Source: Chloroflexota bacterium
GTDB taxonomy: Bacteria; Chloroflexota; Anaerolineae; Anaerolineales; UBA11579
Length of the DNA stretch: 40,674 nucleotides
NCBI GenBank assembly: GCA_023485685.1
Contig: JAMCZK010000031.1
Location: forward strand, 1 to 40,674
Direction of reading: 5' to 3'
Part shown: positions 1 through 8,152 of the stretch, in pieces
How the letters are laid out: each line of letters begins with the position of its first letter
Position numbering within the stretch: the first letter of the stretch is position 1
Position numbers and translations under genes: made by a program
The notes under the pieces: generated by a model
Database searches by the model: none
Told to the model about the DNA's origin: nothing
What the model saw: only the letters and a program-made list of their open reading frames with translations

Positions 1-856
1 CGTCAATAAAGAGGATAGCGTCCGAGGCCTTGAGCTCGTCGATGACTTTCTTCAGGCGCTCTTCGAATTGGCCGCGGTACATAGTGCCGGCTACCAGTGA
101 ACCAACATCCAATTGCAACACACGCTTCCCGAGCAGTGGAGCCGGCGCATCGCCGTTGACGATACGTTGAGCGAGGCCTTCCACAATGGCGGTCTTGCCC
201 ACTCCCGGTTCACCGATGAGGGCCGGGTTGTTCTTGGTGCGGCGCGCCAAAATCTGGATGACTCGTTCAATCTCCATTTCCCGGCCAATGACCGGGTCCA
301 GTTTTTCTTCCTCCGCCAGAGAGGTGAGATCCACGGCCAACTGGTCGATCATGGGAGTCTTGGCCGAGCGGGATTCGCGGCGGGTGCTGCGGCGCTCAGG
401 CGTGGTGGCGCTACGACGCGGGGCGCTGCTCTCTTGCAGTACGCGGCGGGTCTGGCGGCGAATCTGTTCTGGGGAGACGCCCAGCTTGCGCAACACGTTC
501 AAGGCGATGCCTTCGCCGTAGCGGACGAGGCCGAGCAAGAGATGTTCGGTGCTTACGTAATGATTGCCAAGGCGGCGTGCCTCTTCAAAGGCAAACTCGA
601 GAACCTGTTGGGTTCCCGGGGACAGATCGATTTTGCCGCCTTCATGTTGGCCGGCGCCGGTGAGGCGCTCCACGATTTCTTCAACTCGGGCAGCCTCCAG
701 GCCCAACTCGCGCAAGACGCGAGCAGCCACGCCGCCCTCCTCACGGATCAAACCGAGCAACAAGTGCTCGGTGCCGATGTAATTGTGGCGCAAGCGCTCT
801 GCTTCATGATGGGCGAGGCTGAGCACGCGGCGTGCTCGTTGGGTTAAGCGTTCCAT
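1..856 (-). CDS. clpC: ATP-dependent Clp protease ATP-binding subunit ClpC (N-terminal 285 residues; 3' end outside window)
   Basis: Hsp100 unfoldase that feeds proteins to the ClpP peptidase in the cytoplasm. Visible are the two N-terminal Clp_N repeats (about residues 5-70 and 80-145, each carrying the EHLLLGL motif), a basic linker (about 145-170) and the start of the first AAA+ module with Walker A GEPGVGKT (215-222) and the start of Walker B (ILFID, at the window edge). I chose ATG 856 because [12 protein letters not shown] matches the usual ClpC start. An in-frame ATG at 892 would add 12 residues, and neither start has a well-placed ribosome site. The gene lies downstream of rpsA but is separated from it by a terminator, so it probably has its own promoter (TAGAAT at 928-933). 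ClpB is less likely because of the short basic linker after the N-domain. The call is firm. Confidence 0.93.
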   Translation of the reverse strand, partial: MERLTQRARRVLSLAHHEAERLRHNYIGTEHLLLGLIREEGGVAARVLRELGLEAARVEEIVERLTGAGQHEGGKIDLSPGTQQVLEFAFEEARRLGNHYVSTEHLLLGLVRYGEGIALNVLRKLGVSPEQIRRQTRRVLQESSAPRRSATTPERRSTRRESRSAKTPMIDQLAVDLTSLAEEEKLDPVIGREMEIERVIQILARRTKNNPALIGEPGVGKTAIVEGLAQRIVNGDAPAPLLGKRVLQLDVGSLVAGTMYRGQFEERLKKVIDELKASDAILFID

Positions 857-927
857 TCCAGCCAAGGCGACGTCTCCTACTGAAACTCGCATCCCGGCAG
901 GCCGGTTTGCTCTTTCAGTTTGGTGAG

Positions 928-933
928 ATTCTA
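928..933 (-). promoter_or_regulatory. Candidate -10 box of clpC
   Basis: On the minus strand this reads TAGAAT, about 70 bases before the chosen clpC start. A TAGACA further upstream (947-952) is only 13 bases away, too close for a normal -35. No CIRCE (HrcA) inverted repeat was seen between rpsA and clpC. Inference from motif only. Confidence 0.35.
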
Positions 934-1011
934 CCAAAAAGGAAATTGTCTATGAGGAGAGAAATATTAATGCGGAAGTAGCCACTGATGAGGGTGGACA
1001 ACCACTGGCAA

Positions 1012-1039
1012 CAAAAAGAGCGCACTGGATTGTGCGCTC
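1012..1039 (-). terminator. Rho-independent terminator of rpsA
   Basis: Inverted repeat GAGCGCAC/GTGCGCTC (1018-1025 with 1032-1039) around a 6-base loop. Read on the minus strand it is followed by CTTTTTG. It starts 24 bases past the rpsA stop and separates rpsA from clpC. Confidence 0.8.
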
Positions 1040-1062
1040 CGGAAAATCAGTATATTTGTATA

Positions 1063-2445
1063 TCAGGCTTTGTCCGCTTTTTGTTCCATGGGATTGGGTG
1101 CAGGCTCCTCTGCCCGCACCACTTCCAAAGACTCGGCCGAGTGGTTCTCTGTTTTTACTTCCTCGGTAGATCCCGGAGCGGCTTGCGGAACGTCTTCTGC
1201 GGAGGCCGTCGCTTCGGCGGTTGGAACCGGTGCGGCCTCGCCGGCTTCCGCCAGGGCGGCTTCGTAATCCAAATCGCTGTATTGCGCCGAATCGACTTTG
1301 CGCAGCGACAGGCCGATGCGGCGGCGGTCTGGCTCGATCTTGATGACGCGTAGCGCCAGCTTGTCGCCTTCCTTCACCACTTCCTTGGGATGTTCGATGC
1401 GGTCTTCGCTCAATTCGGAGATGTGGATCAGGCCTTCGACGTGATCATCGATGCGGGCAAAGGCGCCGAACTTCACCAGGCGGGTGATGGTGCCTTCAAC
1501 CAATTGGCCCACATGGTAGTCCTCGACGTTGTCTTCCCAGGGATCTTTTTGTAACTGGCGCATGGAGAGCCCGATGCGTTTGCGCTCCGTGTCGATGCTA
1601 ATCACTTTCACTTCGACCTCATCGCCAACGGACAGCATCTTGTTGGGATGATCGATCCGTTCCCAGGAAAGCTCGGAGAGGTGCACGAGGCCATCGGCGC
1701 CATTGATGTTCACGAAGGCGCCGAAATCCGCCAGGCTGGTTACGCGGCCCTTACGCACTTCGCCGATATGAATCTCGGTGAGCAGACGCTCTTTGAGCGC
1801 CTCGCGGGATTCTTGGGCGGCGGCGCGCTCGGAGAGGATGAGACGGCGGCGTTCACGGTCTACCTCAATGACGCGGGCTACCAGGGTCTCCCCGGACATT
1901 TCACTCCAGCGCTGCTCGGGCGTATCGCCTTTGTAGCGCATGCGGCGGGTTTGGCTGACTTGCGAAGCGGGAACGAAGCCGCGCAGACGGCCTACAGTGA
2001 CAATCAGGCCGCCTTTGTTGAAGCCCTCTACTTTGCCCTGATAAGCTTCCTTCGACTTGAGCAACGCTTCAGCCTGGCTCCAATCGTCATCTTCCATCGA
2101 GCGGGTATACGAGAGCTGCATGATGCCTTTGTTCCCCTCGGGGCTGACAATGTAAACCTGGATCTCCTGGCCGACCTTGAGATTGGCGCGTTCCTCGGGA
2201 CTCATGGCCTCCAGTTCGCGCGCGGGAATCACTCCTTCGGATTTTGCCCCGATGCTGACCATCACTTCGTCTTCCGAGATGCTGGCAATCATGCCCGTGC
2301 GCAGGTCTCCGGGCTTGGGCATATCCAGGTTTAGGTCTCCCTGATTAAGCAACTGCTCCATAGTCAGGCCGGGCGCTGGCTTGGCAGCCTCAATAGGTTT
2401 CGCAGCAGCCTGCTCCCCCGCCTGGGGGACTTCGTTTTGCTCCAT
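1063..2445 (-). CDS. rpsA: 30S ribosomal protein S1, four S1 domains
   Basis: RNA-binding protein that helps load mRNA on the 30S subunit. The 460 residues hold four S1/OB-fold domains: about 45-115, 130-200, 228-297 and 315-383. The last two are the most typical, with FGAFV or FGAFA, then GL(V/I)HISELS-type sequence and R(K/R)RIGLS(L/M)R ends. Residues from about 390 onward form an acidic, Ala/Glu/Pro-rich, probably disordered tail. E. coli S1 has six domains; the four-domain form is common in Gram-positive and Chloroflexi-type bacteria. It starts with ATG, with GGGAG 11 bases upstream. The gene has a clear TATAAT on the minus strand (2480-2485) and is divergent from the chelatase gene. Confidence 0.93.
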   Translation of the reverse strand: MEQNEVPQAGEQAAAKPIEAAKPAPGLTMEQLLNQGDLNLDMPKPGDLRTGMIASISEDEVMVSIGAKSEGVIPARELEAMSPEERANLKVGQEIQVYIVSPEGNKGIMQLSYTRSMEDDDWSQAEALLKSKEAYQGKVEGFNKGGLIVTVGRLRGFVPASQVSQTRRMRYKGDTPEQRWSEMSGETLVARVIEVDRERRRLILSERAAAQESREALKERLLTEIHIGEVRKGRVTSLADFGAFVNINGADGLVHLSELSWERIDHPNKMLSVGDEVEVKVISIDTERKRIGLSMRQLQKDPWEDNVEDYHVGQLVEGTITRLVKFGAFARIDDHVEGLIHISELSEDRIEHPKEVVKEGDKLALRVIKIEPDRRRIGLSLRKVDSAQYSDLDYEAALAEAGEAAPVPTAEATASAEDVPQAAPGSTEEVKTENHSAESLEVVRAEEPAPNPMEQKADKA

Positions 2446-2474
2446 TTAGTTGGGTACTCCCATTATTAAGATGG

Positions 2475-2489
2475 CGGTTATTATAACCG
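2475..2489 (-). promoter_or_regulatory. rpsA -10 box inside a perfect palindrome
   Basis: CGGTTAT-T-ATAACCG is a perfect 7-bp palindrome around one base. On the minus strand it contains TATAAT (2485-2480), 34 bases before the rpsA ATG. No convincing -35 is seen. The palindrome sits between two divergent genes, so it could also be an operator; that part is inference. Confidence 0.5.
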
Positions 2490-2588
2490 TTAAAAAACGA
2501 GAGTCTCTTGCGTGTAAATGGAGCGCTAATCTGGAGTACGCGTCACCCTTATTATGCGTGTGATAACATACCGGCTTGTCTTACAAGA

Positions 2589-3704
2589 ATGATGAACCTC
2601 CGTAGCATTTACCCTTTCACTGCCATCGTTGGCCAGGAACGAATGAAACGCGCCCTGATCCTCAATGCCGTCGACCAGCGTATTGGGGGCGTGCTTATTC
2701 GCGGCGAGCGTGGTACGGCTAAATCCACCGCGGCGCGCGCCATGGCCGCCCTGCTACCCGAGATTGAGGTATTCGCCGAATCACCCTTCAACGACGATCC
2801 GCGCGCGCCGGAATCCTGGTCCGACTGGGCGAAAGAGCGCAAGGCCAGGGGCGAAGAATTAAATGTGGTGAAGCGTAAGACTGGATTTATTGACCTGCCT
2901 GTGAGCGCCACCGAAGATCGGGTGGTGGGCACCCTGGATATCGAACGCGCAATCAAACAGGGGGAGAAGCATTTCGAACCCGGCGTGCTGGCGGCCGCTA
3001 ACCGCGGATTGCTGTATATCGACGAAGTGAACCTGCTGGATGACCATGTGGTCGACCTGCTCCTAGATTCGGCTGCTATGGGTGTAAATATTGTCGAGCG
3101 GGAGGGTATTTCCTTCACTCATCCGGCGCGCTTCATCTTAGTTGGCACGATGAATCCCGAAGAAGGCGACCTGCGCCCGCAATTACTCGACCGATTTGCA
3201 TTGGCGGTAGACATTTACGGTATCCGCGATGCCCGCCAGCGGGTGCAGATCATGGAGCGCAACTTGAGATTCGAGGGGGATCCGGAAGCCTTTTATCGGG
3301 AATGGGAACCCAAGGAGCAGGAGTTGGCAAACAAGATCATAGCGGCCCGCGAGGTGGTGGATGATGTCGAATATACCTCGCGCGATTTGATTTCGATTGC
3401 TGCCCTGACTTCGTCACTGCAAGTGGACGGCCACCGCGGCGACCTGGTGATCCTCAAAACCGCCCGGGCTCAGGCCGCCTTCGACGCTCGCAAGGCCATC
3501 AGCGATCTCGACATTGCCATCGCCGCTGAATTGGCATTGCCTCACCGCATCAAGCGCGGCCCCTTCCACCAGACTGAGATCACGGTAACGGAGTTGCAGG
3601 AACGCATCGCCGAGATGCAACAACAAGCGGCAGCCCAGGGTGAATCCGAAGTGGAAGCCGAAGAAGAGTCAGAAGAGAAAGAACCTGTAAAAAAAAAGGC
3701 TTAG
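2589..3704 (+). CDS. Magnesium/cobalt chelatase ATPase subunit (BchI/ChlI-like), 0-frame product of a frameshifted chlD-type gene
   Basis: AAA+ ATPase part of a metal chelatase that inserts Mg or Co into a tetrapyrrole. Walker A is GERGTAKST (residues 39-47). Walker B is LLYIDEVNLL, sensor 1 is VGTMNPEEGDLRPQ and the arginine region is LLDRFAL, all as in BchI/ChlI. The C-terminus (about 350-371) is strongly acidic and ends VKKKA then TAG. I chose ATG 2589 (or 2592, MNLRSIYPF) because this matches the family start; an upstream TTG at 2508 would add unrelated sequence. The stop comes two codons after A AAA AAG, where the reading frame for the von Willebrand half begins. The acidic end is the usual ChlD linker, so this is the front half of a ChlD protein and may also serve alone as the small subunit. 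No bacteriochlorophyll genes are near, so a cobaltochelatase role is as likely as a magnesium one. Confidence 0.88.
   Translation: MMNLRSIYPFTAIVGQERMKRALILNAVDQRIGGVLIRGERGTAKSTAARAMAALLPEIEVFAESPFNDDPRAPESWSDWAKERKARGEELNVVKRKTGFIDLPVSATEDRVVGTLDIERAIKQGEKHFEPGVLAAANRGLLYIDEVNLLDDHVVDLLLDSAAMGVNIVEREGISFTHPARFILVGTMNPEEGDLRPQLLDRFALAVDIYGIRDARQRVQIMERNLRFEGDPEAFYREWEPKEQELANKIIAAREVVDDVEYTSRDLISIAALTSSLQVDGHRGDLVILKTARAQAAFDARKAISDLDIAIAAELALPHRIKRGPFHQTEITVTELQERIAEMQQQAAAQGESEVEAEEESEEKEPVKKKA
3690..3698 (+). promoter_or_regulatory. Candidate programmed -1 ribosomal frameshift site
   Basis: In the ATPase frame the codons read GTA AAA AAA AAG GCT TAG, so it contains the classical heptamer A AAA AAG (3692-3698), the same as the dnaX site. 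A purine-rich AGAAGAGAAAG lies about 10 bases upstream (3671-3681) and could act as an internal Shine-Dalgarno. Only weak hairpins are visible downstream (GGCTT/AAGCC 3698-3718; CAGC-GAA-GCTG 3718-3728). A sequencing error in the 9-A run is the main alternative. Confidence 0.7.
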
Positions 3705-4657
3705 ACCAGCAACAAGCCAGCGAAGCTGAACCGAAGAACCGCACTCCCGAGCCGGGTCCACAGGAAGTTTTCGACAGCGGCAACGCCCATTGGTGGGAGG
3801 GCGGACAGAAGGTTCGACCCAGCGAAACATTCACCCCGCGCAAGATCGACAATCCCCTGGACAAGATCACCCGCCGCCAAAGCGGAAGACGTTCGCGCAC
3901 TCACACGGAGCGCAAGCGCGGCCGTTACATCCAGGCGCGGCCGGCTGGCGAGGACAAGAGCGATATCGCCTTCGACGCCACCTTCCGCGCCGCGGCCCCC
4001 TACCAGAAGAAGCGTAGTAAGCAGCGCGAGAAAGTAGCTTTTGCCATCCAGCCGCAAGATTTACAGCGCAAAGTTCGTGTAAAGCGGACGGCCAACCTGG
4101 TGTTGTTCGTGGTCGACGCGTCCTGGTCTATGGCGGTGGCGGAGCGCATGTCGGCAACTAAGGGCGCTATTTTGTCTTTGCTCACCGATGCGTACCAGCG
4201 CCGCGACCGCGTAGGGTTGATCGTTTTTCAGAAGGACCGTGCGAATTTAATTCTGCCGCCGACCAACTCAGTTCAATTGGCGCAGCGCGCTTTGGTGGAT
4301 ATCCCGGTGGGCGGCAAGACGCCGCTCTCGGCGGGATTATTCCTCGCGCATGATGTCGTTGTGCGTGAAAAGCGACTGCATCCCGATGTGATGCCGCTAT
4401 TGATCTTCCTCACGGACGGAGCTGGGAACGTGGCCATGGGTGAAGCCTCACCGCAGAAGGAGGCACATGACTTGGCGGACCAGATCGCAGAAGACGAGAT
4501 TCGCTGCGTGGTGATCAACATGGAGCACGCCGCTTTCGACCAGGGACTGGCCAACTCGCTGGCCGAACATTTGAAATCGCCTTGTTATACGCTCAGCCAA
4601 TTGCGTGCTCAGAATTTGTATGAGGCGGTGCGAACCGAGATGGCGAAGGCGCAGTAA
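3698..4657 (+). CDS. Chelatase subunit D, C-terminal linker and von Willebrand factor A domain (-1 frame continuation)
   Basis: Reading in the -1 frame from the slippery site is open from 3692 to the TAA at 4655-4657. It gives a proline/basic linker (about 3700-4080) and a VWA domain (about 4100-4650). The metal-binding MIDAS motif is intact (DASWS), followed by LIVFQKDRANLILPPT and a conserved TDGAGN. No plausible start codon lies at the head of this frame: the first ATG is 4130, inside the MIDAS motif, and would lose its Asp. Joined to the upstream ATPase by a -1 shift, the protein is about 689 residues, the size and domain order of ChlD/BchD (AAA+, acidic/Pro linker, VWA). The VWA domain is thought to bridge the ATPase ring to the large catalytic subunit, which is not in this window. 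Confidence 0.82.
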   Translation, partial: GLDQQQASEAEPKNRTPEPGPQEVFDSGNAHWWEGGQKVRPSETFTPRKIDNPLDKITRRQSGRRSRTHTERKRGRYIQARPAGEDKSDIAFDATFRAAAPYQKKRSKQREKVAFAIQPQDLQRKVRVKRTANLVLFVVDASWSMAVAERMSATKGAILSLLTDAYQRRDRVGLIVFQKDRANLILPPTNSVQLAQRALVDIPVGGKTPLSAGLFLAHDVVVREKRLHPDVMPLLIFLTDGAGNVAMGEASPQKEAHDLADQIAEDEIRCVVINMEHAAFDQGLANSLAEHLKSPCYTLSQLRAQNLYEAVRTEMAKAQ

Positions 4658-4724
4658 TAGGTTGAAGGTTTAAGGTTGACAGGTTTGATGGCCGCCCTGC
4701 ATTATTCAAACAGTCATTAATCCC

Positions 4725-5564
4725 ATGAATTCTGTTTTGGTCACCGGCGCGTCTACCGGCATCGGCGAAGCCTGTGCGCTGTATTTGGCAGAGCGGGAAT
4801 GGCGCGTATTTGCCGGAGTACGCAAGGTCGCGGACGCCACTCGGCTTGCCGTTACATCCGAAAATATCAAACCGATTCGCCTCGATGTAACCAAACCCAA
4901 AGAAATTGCAAAGGCTGTTGCCGCTATTCGCGAGCTTGTCGGCGAAGATGGGTTACAGGGGTTGGTCAACAACGCAGGTATTGCTATCGCCGGACCGCTG
5001 GAATTTCTTCCAATCCGTGATTTGCGCCGTCAATTTGACGTGAATCTCTTCGGGCTTGTGAAATTGACCCAGGCTAGTCTGTCGCTGTTGCGCCGTGGCT
5101 GCGGACGAGTGGTGAATATCAGCTCCATCGGTGGAAGGGCAACCAGCCCGTTTCTTGTTCCGTATTCGGCATCCAAGTTTGCCCTTGAAGCCTTTACCGA
5201 TGGCTTGCGCCGCGAATTGATGCCCTAGAAAATGCACGTGGCCAGCGTGGAGCCAGGCAGCATTGCCACTCCCATTTGGGAAAAATCATTGAAGAGAGCT
5301 GATGCAACGCGAGGTAAGTTGCCGCGCCAGGTCGAAGAACTGTATGGTATCGCTATGGAGCGGGCGCGCAAACGGGCGTGGGAGGCCGGGGCACGCGGAA
5401 TTCCAGCCACGATGGTGGCGCGAGCAGTGCATCATGCCCTCAGCGCCCGGCGACCGCGCACGCGGTACGTTGTCGGACGCGGCACGCGGCTGGCTATCTG
5501 GCTGACCCGTTTCCTGCCGGATGAGTGGGTGGATTGGGCTGTGGGGCGCGCACTCTATCGTTGA
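4725..5564 (+). pseudogene. Short-chain dehydrogenase/reductase interrupted by one in-frame TAG
   Basis: Classical SDR of about 279 residues, all in one frame. The NAD(P)-binding TGASTGIG lies at residues 7-14, NNAG near 84, the catalytic Ser in NISSIGG near 136, and YSASK near 149-153. At 5226-5228 the codon is TAG, inside RRELMP*KMHVASVEPGSIATPIW. Family members usually have Trp here (P-W), so a single TGG-to-TAG change explains the break. Everything after it (residues 169-279) still reads as good SDR sequence. The catalytic half alone (167 residues) would lack the C-terminal substrate-binding part. It could be a recent nonsense mutation, a base-call error or read-through. The 3' end overlaps the convergent mscS gene by 71 bases. 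Substrate unknown. Confidence 0.8.
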
Positions 5565-6405
5565 GGCGCGCGCCATCTTCGTGTAAACGTAATTCGCGAT
5601 AGGGCACCGGGACCTCGATGCCGGCGCGGTCGAAGGCTGATTTCAGGCCGGAGATGCCTGCATCCAGGGCGCGTGGGTGGCTGGTCTTCGACTCGTCGTA
5701 CCAATAGGAAATTTGCGATCGAATCGCATGTTCTGCAAAGGATTCAAAGACTATATCCACCGCGGGGTCGCTCAGAACGCCAGGTATGTTCTTGATCGTT
5801 TCTAACGCCACCTGGCGCACTTCGTCTAGATCGCTGTCGTAATCTACGCCGAGCGTGATCTCGATGCGCCGCCGGCGCAGGCGCGAAAAATTCACGATGG
5901 GCTTGGTGAAGATATCGCCATTGGGGATGCGCACGCGCAGCCCTTCTCCGGTGAGAAGTACCGTGTCGCGCAAAGTGATGTCGAGCACCTTGCCGTTGAA
6001 GCCAGAAACTTCGATGGTGTCCCCCAGCGAAAAGGGTTTCTGCAACAACATCAGAATGCCGGAGACAAAATTTTTGCTGATGTCCTGCAGCGCAAAGCCC
6101 AAGGTGAAGCCCAGGATGCCTAGACCGGTGAGGAAGGCGGTGACGTCCACACCAATCTGTTGGGTGGCGAAAAGCAAAGCGAATATGATGATGCCCCATT
6201 GCACGATGCGGCCCAACAGCAACGAAAGCTCCGGATCGGCGCGGCGGAAACGTAAGCCGCGTTGCACCAGTGCTTTCGCCAGTCGCGCAAAATAGAGGCC
6301 AGCGATAAAGGCGAGCAGTGCCAGCAGGATTACGGGCGCCTGCCTCGCGGTTTGCGCCATCAACCCATTGAAAAAATCTGTGAGTATCGTTAAGAAATCA
6401 TCCAT
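5494..6405 (-). CDS. mscS: Small-conductance mechanosensitive channel, MscS family
   Basis: Inner-membrane channel of 303 residues that opens under membrane tension to release solutes in hypo-osmotic shock. Three transmembrane segments are visible (about 20-45, 65-85 and 92-125). The third is Gly/Ala-rich (LGILGFTLGFALQD), the pore helix of MscS. The beta domain follows with KPFSLGDTIEVSGFNGKV and the IPNGD...NFSR motif at about 160-175, then the alpha/beta C-terminal domain (about 180-285). The size matches the E. coli protein (286). Residues after about 280 are proline-rich and overlap the tail of the broken SDR gene on the other strand. The start ATG 6405 lies 43 bases from the divergent tsaE promoter. 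Confidence 0.9.
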   Translation of the reverse strand: MDDFLTILTDFFNGLMAQTARQAPVILLALLAFIAGLYFARLAKALVQRGLRFRRADPELSLLLGRIVQWGIIIFALLFATQQIGVDVTAFLTGLGILGFTLGFALQDISKNFVSGILMLLQKPFSLGDTIEVSGFNGKVLDITLRDTVLLTGEGLRVRIPNGDIFTKPIVNFSRLRRRRIEITLGVDYDSDLDEVRQVALETIKNIPGVLSDPAVDIVFESFAEHAIRSQISYWYDESKTSHPRALDAGISGLKSAFDRAGIEVPVPYRELRLHEDGARLNDRVRAPQPNPPTHPAGNGSAR

Positions 6406-6447
6406 ATATATGCTCCCTTCGCGTCGGCGTCAAGTTTCTTGCTGGCT

Positions 6448-6453
6448 TATAAT
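6448..6453 (+). promoter_or_regulatory. tsaE -10 box at leaderless distance
   Basis: TATAAT ends 6 bases before the tsaE ATG (6460), so the transcript would begin at or next to the start codon. There is no Shine-Dalgarno. The same arrangement occurs before several other genes in this window. Confidence 0.6.
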
Positions 6454-6459
6454 TTCTTC

Positions 6460-6957
6460 ATGCCCATTTTGCGCGCCGGCGCTTTTGAGGTTTTCAGCAA
6501 CAGCCCCGAGCAAACCCGACGCCTGGGGATTCAACTGGGAGGCTTGCTGCAGAAGGGCGACCTGGTCTGCCTGGAAGGCGAACTGGGGTCCGGCAAGACC
6601 ACGCTGGTGCAGGGCATTACGGCCGGTTGGGGGTCCGCTACCCATGCCACCAGTCCCACCTTCGTTTTGGTAAACGTATATCGACGCCCCGATGGTGCGC
6701 AGCTATCCCACCTGGACGCCTATCGCCTCCAAAATTCACGGGAAGCCGAGGCGCTGGATATCGATCTTTACCTTGAGCAAGGCCCTTTGGTAGTGGAGTG
6801 GGCGCAGAAAATCGAAGCAGCGTTGCCCCCAGAGCGGATGTGGCTGAAATTATTCTGGGTCGAAGATGAGCGGCGGCGTATCGAAGTCTCGCCGCAAGGA
6901 AAGCAATACGAGGCAATGGTGTCAGCGTTTCAGGAAGCCGTGTACGGCTTGGTATGA
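6460..6957 (+). CDS. tsaE: tRNA N6-threonylcarbamoyladenosine biosynthesis ATPase TsaE
   Basis: ATPase partner of the TsaB-TsaD complex that makes t6A37 on ANN-decoding tRNAs. It has 165 residues from ATG 6460. Walker A is GELGSGKTT (about residues 41-49), followed by the family motif SPTFVLVNVY and by HLDAYRL. The Walker B-like region ends in EQGPLVVEWAQKI. A TTG at 6439 is in frame but overlaps the promoter, so ATG 6460 (MPILRAG) is preferred. The gene overlaps tsaB by 4 bases (ATGA), and both sit in one operon with rimI, as is common in bacteria. tsaD and tsaC are not in this window. Confidence 0.9.
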   Translation: MPILRAGAFEVFSNSPEQTRRLGIQLGGLLQKGDLVCLEGELGSGKTTLVQGITAGWGSATHATSPTFVLVNVYRRPDGAQLSHLDAYRLQNSREAEALDIDLYLEQGPLVVEWAQKIEAALPPERMWLKLFWVEDERRRIEVSPQGKQYEAMVSAFQEAVYGLV

Positions 6958-7625
6958 CCTTACTGGCGATCGATTCCTCGACTCATGTTGGCGGCCTGGC
7001 GCTTTACGACGGCCACCGGGTGCTTTATGAATGCGCCTGGACACGCCCGGACATGCGCGGCGCGGATTTGGCGCCGGGGATCCAGGCAGCGTTTAAGCGA
7101 ACGGGTCTGAAATTAAATGATGTGAATGCAATTGCTATCGCTATCGGACCCGGCTCCTATACAGGATTGCGTACCAGCCTGGCGCTCGCCAAAGGCATGG
7201 TCCTGGCACGCGGCCTCGATTTGATTGCCGTGCCCACGCTGGATATCCTCGCCGCGGGCCAGCCGCTGCAGGAGAAGCCACTAGCAGCGGTGCTACAAGC
7301 TGGGCGCGGCCGCCTGGCGGTTGGATGGTATCGCGAAAAGAAAAACCGCTGGCAGGCCGAAGGCAAAGCCGCCTTGATGACGACAGCCGAGTTGGAAGAA
7401 GCCATCAACAAGCCGACCCTGATCTGCGGTGAACTCAATGAAGAAGACCGGCGCACCCTGGGGCGTAAATACAAGAACGCCGAGCTTGCCTCGCCGGCGC
7501 AATGTGTGCGCAGGCCGGCCGTCTTAGCGGAATTAGCCTGGGCGCGTTGGGATGCCGGAGACACCGATGATATTAAGGGATTGTCGCCAATTTATTTGCA
7601 GGCCGGCCAGGCGGTGCCCGCGTGA
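6954..7625 (+). CDS. tsaB: tRNA threonylcarbamoyladenosine biosynthesis protein TsaB
   Basis: ASKHA-fold partner of TsaD in t6A synthesis; scaffolding rather than catalytic. The 223 residues match the family length. Typical features are MTLLAIDSST at the N-terminus, the IAIAIGPGSYTGLR motif (about 61-74) and ALAKGMVLARG after it. The C-terminal half is more variable, ending SPIYLQAGQAVPA. The start ATG overlaps the tsaE stop (ATGA), and the stop overlaps the GTG start of rimI, which implies translational coupling. Confidence 0.92.
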   Translation: MTLLAIDSSTHVGGLALYDGHRVLYECAWTRPDMRGADLAPGIQAAFKRTGLKLNDVNAIAIAIGPGSYTGLRTSLALAKGMVLARGLDLIAVPTLDILAAGQPLQEKPLAAVLQAGRGRLAVGWYREKKNRWQAEGKAALMTTAELEEAINKPTLICGELNEEDRRTLGRKYKNAELASPAQCVRRPAVLAELAWARWDAGDTDDIKGLSPIYLQAGQAVPA

Positions 7626-8152
7626 GGCCGGGGCATGAGGCGATTAAATTTAGGTTGCGCAGCATGCGACGCGATGACATTGACCAGGTCTACGCACTCG
7701 AAGAACGTATTTTCCCAACGCCTTGGACGCGAAAAAGCTACGAATTCGAATTGGAACACAATCCATCCTCGGAGCAGTGGATCATCGAGGTTTGGGCCGA
7801 GCAGAACGAGTGGCTGATCGTCGCCTACAGCGTGTGCTGGCAGCTGGGGGATGAATTGCACGTGGCGAATATCGCGGTGGCGCCCAAGTTCCGGCGTCGA
7901 GGCTTGGGGCGCCGCTTGCTGCATCACGTGCTGGCGCGGGCCGCGGAAAAAGGAATGAAGAGCGCAACTTTGGAAGTGCGTTCGGGCAATCTGGCGGCGC
8001 AGGCCCTGTATGCCCATTTCGGCTTCGAAGTCGTGGGGCGACGAAAACGCTATTACAGCAACAACCGCGAAGACGCTTTGTTGATGCAGTTGACTCACTT
8101 GGACCAGCAGACCTTGAGCTTCGAGCAATTCAGACGTGCGGAGCAGGCGTGA
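7622..8152 (+). CDS. rimI: GNAT N-acetyltransferase, RimI (ribosomal protein S18 alanine acetyltransferase) type
   Basis: Acetyl-CoA-dependent N-terminal acetyltransferase, 176 residues. The acetyl-CoA-binding motif A is VAPKFRRRGLGRRLL (about 91-105), preceded by LHVANIAV. The family ending LEVRSGNLAAQALYAHFGFEVVG gives the conserved R-N-A-L-Y-F pattern (about 121-143), followed by Tyr-rich RKRYYSNNREDALLM. The GTG start overlaps the tsaB stop (GTGA). An alternative start would be ATG 7635 in another frame, which is not coding. Its place after tsaE-tsaB supports RimI, but substrate range cannot be read from sequence. Confidence 0.87.
   Translation: MRPGHEAIKFRLRSMRRDDIDQVYALEERIFPTPWTRKSYEFELEHNPSSEQWIIEVWAEQNEWLIVAYSVCWQLGDELHVANIAVAPKFRRRGLGRRLLHHVLARAAEKGMKSATLEVRSGNLAAQALYAHFGFEVVGRRKRYYSNNREDALLMQLTHLDQQTLSFEQFRRAEQA

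Noticed and set aside
113-847. Long plus-strand open frame opposite clpC
   Set aside because: It is the antisense shadow of clpC codons; the minus-strand frame gives the exact Clp_N and AAA+ motifs.
1648-2334. 228-codon plus-strand open frame opposite rpsA
   Set aside because: Antisense of the S1 domains; no recognisable product and no ribosome site.
2589-4657. Evidence of a photosynthesis gene cluster
   Set aside because: No other bch or puf genes lie in the window; this chelatase type also serves cobalamin synthesis.
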